15,761 nt of DNA, taken from NCBI GenBank assembly GCA_913058555.1, contig CAJXRJ010000084.1, positions 1-15,761 on the forward strand. The letters are read 5' to 3'. A program made the position numbers and the translations under genes. Below are positions 6,993 to 12,949 of the stretch, piece after piece. The DNA comes from an uncultured bacterium (GTDB lineage: Bacteria; Planctomycetota; UBA1135; GCA-002686595). Under the pieces are notes generated by a model. That model worked only from the letters and a program-made list of their open reading frames with translations, did not search any database and was not told the DNA's origin. The stretch's first letter is position 1; each line of letters opens with the position of its first letter.

Positions 6993-8042
6993 TTGGCCGG
7001 CACAAAAACCGAGAAGGCCACCCCGAAGCGCCTGCGCCTGGCGCGGGAGCAGGGGCAAGTGTCGAGCTCCGTCGACCTCACGGGAAGCTGCGTCCTGGCC
7101 GCCGGGCTCCTCACGATAGCGTTGCGTGCGGATGGGATCGCCGAGGCCGCCCGCGAGGTCACGCAGCGCGCCCTCGGCTTCGCCTCCGGATCGAACTTCG
7201 ATGCGATCCTCGCCCCGGCGTCCCTCGGGGAGGCGGCTGCGTTGGCCGCAGCGGAGCTGGCCCCTGTGCTGCTAGCGATGGTGCTTTGTGGAGTGCTTGT
7301 GGCCTTCGTGCAGGTCGGACCGATCTTCACCCTCGAGCCGCTCCGGCCCCGGTTGGATCGGGTTGATCCTCTGCTCGGTTCCTGGAAGCGGTACCTCAGT
7401 GGCGACGCACTCGTCGTGCCCCTGATGGCTTCGCTGAAGTTCGTCGTCTTAGGATCGGTGACGCTGGCGGTCCTGTACTCCGAGCTGGGGACGCTGCTCT
7501 CCTTGTCCCGGGCCGATGTGGGCGGCGCCATCGCAGCGGTTGCGCGCGTGCTTGCGCGGATTCTGATTTGGGCGACGAGCGCGCTTTTCTTTCTCGGGCT
7601 CCTTGACCTCTTTCACCAAAGGTCCAAGCTCGCGAAGCGGCTGCGGATGTCGAGGGAGGAGAAGCTCGCCGAGAGCCGCGAGGCCCAGGGCGGCACCCAG
7701 GCGAAGTCTGCGCGTCGGCGTTTGGGGTTGAACAGTCACGGGGGTCTCGTCGGCGAGCAAATGCGCCAAGCCCATTTTGTGGTCATCGAACCCTCCGGGG
7801 CGGCGTGCGCCTTTCGGTGGGTTCACGGGGAGGACGCCGCACCGCGCCTTGTGGCAAAGGGCATCGGTCCCCTGGCCGCCGCGATGGCGGTCGCCGCCCG
7901 GCGCTTGGGTGTCCCGTCGACGGTCGACGTGGCCCTCGCCCGGGGCGGCTACCAGATGGAGGTCGGCCAGGTGATCGGGGAGGAACTCTTTGATGCGGCA
8001 AGGTCCGTTGTCGGGTCCCTCGCGCCCTCCGCGGCTCAGTGA
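6993..8042 (+). CDS. sctU: Type III secretion switch protein SctU (FlhB/YscU family) lacking the NPTH autocleavage motif
   Basis: SctU closes around the export gate and, through its cytoplasmic domain, controls substrate specificity. I choose the TTG at 6993 because it gives the classic N-terminus (MAGTKTEKATPKRLRLAREQ), lies 5 bp after the sctT stop and follows a GAGG ribosome-binding motif. The 349-residue length is normal. Four membrane helices lie near 31-46, 86-107, 145-164 and 187-206. The linker (MSREEKLAESREAQG, 219-233) and the C-terminal domain (VAKGIG at 287-292, LGVPST at 305-310, ALARGGY at 314-320, VGQVI at 324-328) align well with the family. At the site where virtually all members have NPTH, this protein reads EPSG (266-269). 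Asn, Thr and His are all replaced and only Pro is kept, so Asn-Pro self-cleavage should not occur. The gene ends convergent with dnaE2, overlapping it by 7 bp. Confidence 0.92.
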   Translation: MAGTKTEKATPKRLRLAREQGQVSSSVDLTGSCVLAAGLLTIALRADGIAEAAREVTQRALGFASGSNFDAILAPASLGEAAALAAAELAPVLLAMVLCGVLVAFVQVGPIFTLEPLRPRLDRVDPLLGSWKRYLSGDALVVPLMASLKFVVLGSVTLAVLYSELGTLLSLSRADVGGAIAAVARVLARILIWATSALFFLGLLDLFHQRSKLAKRLRMSREEKLAESREAQGGTQAKSARRRLGLNSHGGLVGEQMRQAHFVVIEPSGAACAFRWVHGEDAAPRLVAKGIGPLAAAMAVAARRLGVPSTVDVALARGGYQMEVGQVIGEELFDAARSVVGSLAPSAAQ

Positions 8043-11000
8043 AAGTCCCGCGAACCCCGCCGCAGCTCTGCGCCTTTCTGTGTGACCGCTTCGATCCTCC
8101 ACGTGACGACGTGCACGACACTGCCGGCGCGGTCGACTTTGCCGTGTACGAGCAGGAGCACGCCGTGCCGGGCGGCGGCGCGGTACTTCTCGTAGGTCTT
8201 GGGATGCACCACGAGGTTTGCGGTGCCCGTCTCGTCTTCGAGGGTGATGAAGATGATGCCCTGGGCGGTGGCGGGGCGTTGGCGCACGAGCACCACACCG
8301 GCCACGGCCACCCGCTCTCCGTCGGGGGAGAGGGTTTCGTCCAGTAGGTCCTTGGCGGTGCGCGCGCCGCGGCGGGCGAGGTCTTCCCGCAGGAACGACA
8401 CGGGGTGGGCCTTGAGGGACAGTCCGTGGGAGGCGTAGTCCTGGACCACTTCGTGGAGTGGGTTCGAGGCTGGCAGATCCGAAGCCCCCGCGTGGCTGTC
8501 GGGGTCTAGCCCAGAGAAGAGGTCGGGCTCCGCCTGGGGCATCTTGCGCAGGGCCCTCACTGCCCAAAGGGCGGCCTTGCGATCGAGGCCCATGGAGTGG
8601 AACGCATCGGCGGAGGCAAGGGGCTTGAGCCGGGCGGCGCCGAGGCGCGCGGTGCGCTGGAGCTCGGGTATGTTCCGGAACGGGCGCCCCAGGGACTTCC
8701 TGGCGCGCATGATTTCGGCGGCGTCGGCTGCGCGCAGCCCCTTGATGAGGCGCATACCAAGGCGCAGCGCAGGGCCTTCCATCGTGCAGTCCCATTCGCT
8801 TGCGTTGATGTCGATAGCGCGCACTTCCACGCCGTGGCGCTCCGCGTCCTGGACCAGCTGAGCCGGGGCGTAGAACCCCATGGGCTGGGAGTTGATGAGT
8901 GCCCCGCAGAAGGCGCCGGGGTGGTAGAGCTTGAGCCACGAAGACACGTACACGAGCAGCGCGAAGCTCGCGGCGTGGGACTCGGGGAAGCCGTACTCGC
9001 TGAACCCCTCGAGCTGCCGAAAGATGCGCTCGGCAAAGTCTTGGTCGTAGCCGTTCTCGAGCATGCCGCTCACCAGCTTCTCGCCGTAGCGCTTCATCAG
9101 GTCGCCCTTGCGCTTCCACGCGGCCATGGCCCGGCGTAGCTTGTCGGCTTCCCCCGGCGTGAAACCCGCGGCGACCACGGCGAGGGCCATGGCTTGCTCC
9201 TGGAAGAGCGGCACGCCGAGGGTCTTCTCGAGCACGCGGCGCACCGCGGGGCTTGGGTAGGTCACCTCCTCGGTCCCATCCCGGCGGCGCAGGTAGGGGT
9301 GCACCATGTCGCCCTGGATCGGGCCGGGCCGCACGATCGCGACCTCGATCACAAGGTCATAGAACTCCGCCGGCTTGAGCCGGGGCAGCATCGACATCTG
9401 CGCGCGGGACTCGATCTGGAAGACACCCACCGTGTCGGCGCGCTGCATCATGTCGTAGACGCGCGGGTCCTCCGGCGGGATCGTGTGCATGGTGAAGCCG
9501 CCGCTTTCGGGCACGTCGAAGCCACGCTCCACGCCGCTTTGATCCACGAGTTCAAACGTCTTGCGAACCGCCGTCAGCATGCCGAGGCCGAGCAGATCGA
9601 CTTTCAAGATGCCGAGGGCGTCGATGTCGTCCTTGTCCCACTCGATCACCGTGCGGTTCGGCATGGACGCGTTCTCGATGGGCACGAGGTCCGTCAAGAG
9701 GTCCTCGGTGATCACGAAGCCGCCGACGTGCTGGGATAGGTGCCGCGGGAAGCCGAGGATCTCGTTCGTGAGGGCGATGAAGCGCCGCGCGGCTGGCGCG
9801 CTGGGGTCGAGACCGTGCTTGGCGAGCCCCGAGCCGTCGCCGACGGTGTCGGTCCACCACTCCATGTCCTTGGCGAGCCGGTCCACGAGCTCCGGCGAAA
9901 AACCGAGGGCTTTGCCAACCTCACGCACGGCGCTGCGGCCGCGGTAGCTGATGACCTCGGCCGTGAGCGCGGCCCGGTCCCGGCCGTATCGCCCATAAAC
10001 GTACTGGAGGACCTCCTCGCGGCGCTCGTGCTCGAAGTCGATGTCGATATCGGGCGGCTCATTGCGCTCCTTCGACAGGAAACGCTCGAAGAGCAGGTCG
10101 ATGCGGTCTGGGTCGACGGCCGTGACCCCGAGGCAGTAGCAAACCGCTGAGTTCGCCGCGGCGCCACGCCCTTGGCAGAGGATGTCCACCGATCGTGCAA
10201 AGCGCACGATGTCGTGCACGGTCAAAAAGTACGGCGCGTAGTCCAGCTCCTCGATGAGCCGGAACTCGTACTCGATGCGTGCGCGCACGTCGGGGGGCAC
10301 GTGTTCCCCGTAGCGCTCCGCGGCGCCTTTCCACGTGGCCTCCACGAGGCTTTCCAGCGGCGTGCGCCCGGCCTCGCGCGCCTCGGACGGGTAGTGGTAA
10401 CGCAGCTCCCCGAGGGAGAAGTCCGCCGCCCTCCCCGCAATCTCCGCGGCGCGGCCCAGCATCTGGCCGTGCCCATGGAAGAGGGCCGCCATGTCCTCCG
10501 GGGCCTTGAGGTGCCGCTCTGCGTTCGGAAAGAGCACCGCGCCCGCCTGTTCTACCGTCGTGCCAAAGCGTGTCGCGGCCAGCACGTCCTGGAGCGCCCG
10601 TCGCCGGCGCACGTGGTAGTGGGCGTCATTGATGGCCACAGGCGGAATGTCCGCCCTCACGCCGAGCCGTAGCAGTTTTTCCAGCGCTCCGCGGTCGTCG
10701 TAGCCGTGTACCGCCGCGGCCCCAAGGGACAACCTCTCCGCGCCGAACGTCTCGCGCAGCCTCCGTACGCTGCGTTCGAAGTCGTCATCAAAACGTGCCC
10801 GCGTCGAAATCCCCGGCGGCATCACCACCGCGACCAGGTCCTCCGCGTTCTCCAGTAGGTCCTCAAGGGCCAACAGGCACTGTCCCTTCTCCGCCCGCCG
10901 CTTGCCCGCCGTTAGGAGCCTCGACAGCCGTCCGTACCCCGCTCGGCTCGTCGCATACACCGTCACGTCGGGCGCCTTTTCCTCGTCCGCAAACCCGAGC

Positions 11001-11290
11001 CGCGACCCGACCGCCAACCCTATTCCATGCTCCTCCGCCGCCACGTGCGCGCGCACCACCCCCGCGAGCGAGTTCCGATCCGCAATCGCCGCCGCCCGGT
11101 GCCCCAGCGCCGCCGCCTGCGCCACGAACTCCTCCGGATGACTCGCCCCCCGGAGGAAGCTGAAGTTCGTCGTCACCCCCAGCTCCGCATACGCCGTCTC
11201 GCAGGGTTCCGCCCTCTCCACGGGGGCCCTGCCCGAAGGCTCCGCCCGCGCCGGATGGGGGGCAATCTTGGGCTGTGGATGCTCAGGCAC
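8036..11290 (-). CDS. dnaE2: Error-prone DNA polymerase III alpha subunit DnaE2
   Basis: DnaE2 performs translesion synthesis and damage-induced mutagenesis, usually with ImuA (or ImuA') and ImuB. The 1084-residue product has a PHP domain (about 33-240; YAELGVTTNFSFLRGASHPE at 34-53, NDAHYH at 221-226), a C-family polymerase core with CQGRGAAANS (372-381), the catalytic pair in DIDIDF (415-420) and the third Asp in KVDLLG (563-568). A helix-hairpin-helix region and an OB fold (about 985-1065) follow, ending in the SRDFH tail common in DnaE2. The sequence FERFLSKERNEPPDIDIDFE (401-420) separates it from replicative DnaE1. The GTG at 11290 adds about 30 residues before the conserved start, so a start farther inside is possible. 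No imuA or imuB gene is next to it, and no clear LexA box is seen upstream. Confidence 0.95.
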   Translation of the reverse strand: MPEHPQPKIAPHPARAEPSGRAPVERAEPCETAYAELGVTTNFSFLRGASHPEEFVAQAAALGHRAAAIADRNSLAGVVRAHVAAEEHGIGLAVGSRLGFADEEKAPDVTVYATSRAGYGRLSRLLTAGKRRAEKGQCLLALEDLLENAEDLVAVVMPPGISTRARFDDDFERSVRRLRETFGAERLSLGAAAVHGYDDRGALEKLLRLGVRADIPPVAINDAHYHVRRRRALQDVLAATRFGTTVEQAGAVLFPNAERHLKAPEDMAALFHGHGQMLGRAAEIAGRAADFSLGELRYHYPSEAREAGRTPLESLVEATWKGAAERYGEHVPPDVRARIEYEFRLIEELDYAPYFLTVHDIVRFARSVDILCQGRGAAANSAVCYCLGVTAVDPDRIDLLFERFLSKERNEPPDIDIDFEHERREEVLQYVYGRYGRDRAALTAEVISYRGRSAVREVGKALGFSPELVDRLAKDMEWWTDTVGDGSGLAKHGLDPSAPAARRFIALTNEILGFPRHLSQHVGGFVITEDLLTDLVPIENASMPNRTVIEWDKDDIDALGILKVDLLGLGMLTAVRKTFELVDQSGVERGFDVPESGGFTMHTIPPEDPRVYDMMQRADTVGVFQIESRAQMSMLPRLKPAEFYDLVIEVAIVRPGPIQGDMVHPYLRRRDGTEEVTYPSPAVRRVLEKTLGVPLFQEQAMALAVVAAGFTPGEADKLRRAMAAWKRKGDLMKRYGEKLVSGMLENGYDQDFAERIFRQLEGFSEYGFPESHAASFALLVYVSSWLKLYHPGAFCGALINSQPMGFYAPAQLVQDAERHGVEVRAIDINASEWDCTMEGPALRLGMRLIKGLRAADAAEIMRARKSLGRPFRNIPELQRTARLGAARLKPLASADAFHSMGLDRKAALWAVRALRKMPQAEPDLFSGLDPDSHAGASDLPASNPLHEVVQDYASHGLSLKAHPVSFLREDLARRGARTAKDLLDETLSPDGERVAVAGVVLVRQRPATAQGIIFITLEDETGTANLVVHPKTYEKYRAAARHGVLLLVHGKVDRAGSVVHVVTWRIEAVTQKGAELRRGSRDFH

Positions 11291-11490
11291 GCCCGCCAGG
11301 GTACTGCCTATGGTAGGGTTGTGTTAGGGCGCCCGCCCGCGCTGCCCGCACGCGGTGAACCCGTGCCCCGCGCGACGTTTACGAGCGGGAGCATGCCCGT
11401 AGCTGGCGGAGGCCACCCGCCCCCGGGGCTAGCTTGCCCCAACGTGGGCGCATTCCCCGCACGGCTCCTCGTCGGCCAGCCCTACCAATG

Positions 11491-11527
11491 CCGATGGCCG
11501 GCACCCCAAAATGGTGCCGGCCATCGG
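11491..11527. repeat. Perfect 15-bp inverted repeat (strong hairpin)
   Basis: The left arm CCGATGGCCGGCACC (11491-11505) and right arm GGTGCCGGCCATCGG (11513-11527) are exact reverse complements around a 7-base loop, CCAAAAT. On the plus strand it is followed by TTTCGTT, a poor U-tract; on the minus strand there is no U-tract. It could act as a terminator or mRNA-stabilising hairpin between ppk2 and dnaE2, or be a copy of a small dispersed palindromic element. Confidence 0.8.
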
Positions 11528-11718
11528 TTTCGTTCCAAGCTGACTTCGACGAATGGGCACGCCTCCCCGTAAGTGTCGATAGGGGGTTGCTCTCTGGCCG
11601 GCGTGGTCCATCGGGGCCCTGCGCGGGGAGGACCTGCCCCAACTCACTGTGCCGGGACGGCTAGTGAGAGAGCGAGCCCATTGACCGAGGCCAGGTGGGT
11701 CTTGTTCAGCCTCTGCTA

Positions 11719-11740
11719 AGTGGGCGTTACGTGTCCCACT
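11719..11740 (-). terminator. Weak candidate stem-loop after ppk2
   Basis: AGTGGG and CCCACT form a 6-bp stem with a 10-base loop, 22 bp downstream of the ppk2 stop. There is no T-run on the minus strand, so this would be a non-canonical terminator at best. Confidence 0.2.
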
Positions 11741-11762
11741 CGGTACCGCCGGCGCGCCCGCG

Positions 11763-12692
11763 TCAATCGAGCTGTTTGCTCGATCGGTGGAACCGGCGGA
11801 CGATCTCGGGGTCGGGGTGCAAGCTGGTTTCGCTCAGTCCCTTCGACTCGTATTCGGACCGGTTCAGGACGTAGCGCATGCTCTCCAGGCGAGCGCGCTT
11901 CTTGCTGTTCGCGCGAACGATGATCCAGGGGCTAAAGGACGTGTGCGTTCGGCTGAACATTTGCTCCTTGAACTTGGTGTACCTGTCCCAGTGCTGCTGG
12001 GCTTTTTCGTCCACGGGGCTGATCTTCCACTGCTTGAGAGGGTTGATCTTGCGTGCCTTGAACCTGCGGTTTTGTTCCTTCTTCGAGATCGAGAACCAGA
12101 ACTTGATGAGCTCCACGCCGTCTTCGTAGAGCATGTGCTCGAACTCGGGGACCTGCTGCATGAACATGCTGTACTGCGTGTCGGAGCAGAAGCCCATGAC
12201 GGGCTCGACGACCGCGCGGTTGTACCAGGACCGGTCGAAGAAGACGATCTCGCCGGGGTTCGGGAGCTTGGATACGTAGCGCTGGAAGTACCACTGGCCT
12301 TGTTCGACTTCCGTGGGCTTCGGCAGCGCGACCACCCGCGCTGTGCGCGGGTTGAGGTGCTCGATGAAGCGCCTGATCGACCCACCTTTTCCGGCGGCGT
12401 CCCTACCTTCGAAGAGGATAGCCACTCGGCGCCCCTGGAGCTGAACGCTGCGCTGCAGGCGCACGAGCTCGATCTGTAGCTTCTCCAGCTCCGCCTCGTA
12501 GCGCATATTGTTGAGCGCCTTCGTCGTGGAGAAGCCCTTTTGCTGGAGAAGACTCAGCAGGCCACGGTTGCTCGTGACCTGGGCCAGGTCCTCTTCGGTC
12601 AGGCGATTCGGAATGACTGGCGCACTGCGTGCACGGTCTGAGGCCCCGTTGGTGCCCTCTAGTTGGGCCTTGGGGGAGTGGAGGTCTGTCAT
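11763..12692 (-). CDS. ppk2: Polyphosphate kinase 2 (PPK2)
   Basis: PPK2 enzymes transfer phosphate between inorganic polyphosphate and nucleotides, mostly making GTP or ATP from the diphosphate, in the cytoplasm. The 309-residue product carries Walker A EGRDAAGKGGSI (95-106), the conserved KPTEVEQGQWYFQRY block (125-139), Walker B FFDRSWYNR (151-159) with VVEPVMGF (161-168), and a basic lid SKKEQNRRFKAR (203-214). All expected catalytic residues are present. The length and single domain fit the one-domain class I type; the exact nucleotide preference cannot be read from sequence alone. The ATG at 12692 gives about 40 flexible residues before conserved sequence. It lies downstream of the ECF sigma gene on the same strand, separated by 257 bp, so it is probably its own transcription unit. 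Confidence 0.95.
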   Translation of the reverse strand: MTDLHSPKAQLEGTNGASDRARSAPVIPNRLTEEDLAQVTSNRGLLSLLQQKGFSTTKALNNMRYEAELEKLQIELVRLQRSVQLQGRRVAILFEGRDAAGKGGSIRRFIEHLNPRTARVVALPKPTEVEQGQWYFQRYVSKLPNPGEIVFFDRSWYNRAVVEPVMGFCSDTQYSMFMQQVPEFEHMLYEDGVELIKFWFSISKKEQNRRFKARKINPLKQWKISPVDEKAQQHWDRYTKFKEQMFSRTHTSFSPWIIVRANSKKRARLESMRYVLNRSEYESKGLSETSLHPDPEIVRRFHRSSKQLD

Positions 12693-12927
12693 GATTGCGG
12701 AGGAGTCGAATCCGATCGTCTAGTCGAGCGTCTGGGGCCGCGGGCACTCACCGACATGCGGTTTTGCCCTGGTTGGCGCGAGGCACCCTAGAGGGGGCAT
12801 CGGATTCCCGCCCTGCTGTTCAAAAGGCGACATGTGCATTTGGCACGGAATACGCATCTCTTCTGACCCTCCTACGCACTTTGGCCGGGGACGCGAGATG
12901 CCGGGCACCTTGTAGCCGATGCCCTTG

Positions 12928-12940
12928 GGGCCAGTGGCCC
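12928..12940 (-). terminator. Candidate hairpin after the ECF sigma gene
   Basis: GGGCC and GGCCC pair around AGT, starting 9 bp beyond the sigma gene stop. It is GC-rich but has no following T-run, so function as a terminator is uncertain. Confidence 0.25.
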
Positions 12941-12949
12941 GGATCCTCA

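Larger units (their letters stand above)
11291..11762. other. 472-bp intergenic region between dnaE2 and ppk2
   Basis: I see no convincing gene on either strand here; the open frames are short and have no family-like pattern. It must hold the dnaE2 promoter (right of 11290 on the minus strand) and the ppk2 3' untranslated region. The only strong structure is the inverted repeat at 11491-11527. A weaker imperfect symmetric element, CTGCC-TAT-GGTAG at 11305-11317, lies about 15 bp upstream of the dnaE2 start and could be an operator. Confidence 0.6.

Noticed and set aside
7449..9119. Minus-strand open frame of 556 codons across sctU and the end of dnaE2
   Set aside because: It covers two convincing genes in other frames and its Arg/Pro/Ala-rich product has no family pattern.
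12841..12856. Sigma-54-like promoter (TGGCAC, then GC at the correct 10-base spacing) on the plus strand
   Set aside because: It would fire into the 3' end of the sigma gene on the opposite strand, no plus-strand gene follows, and the -12 part is imperfect.
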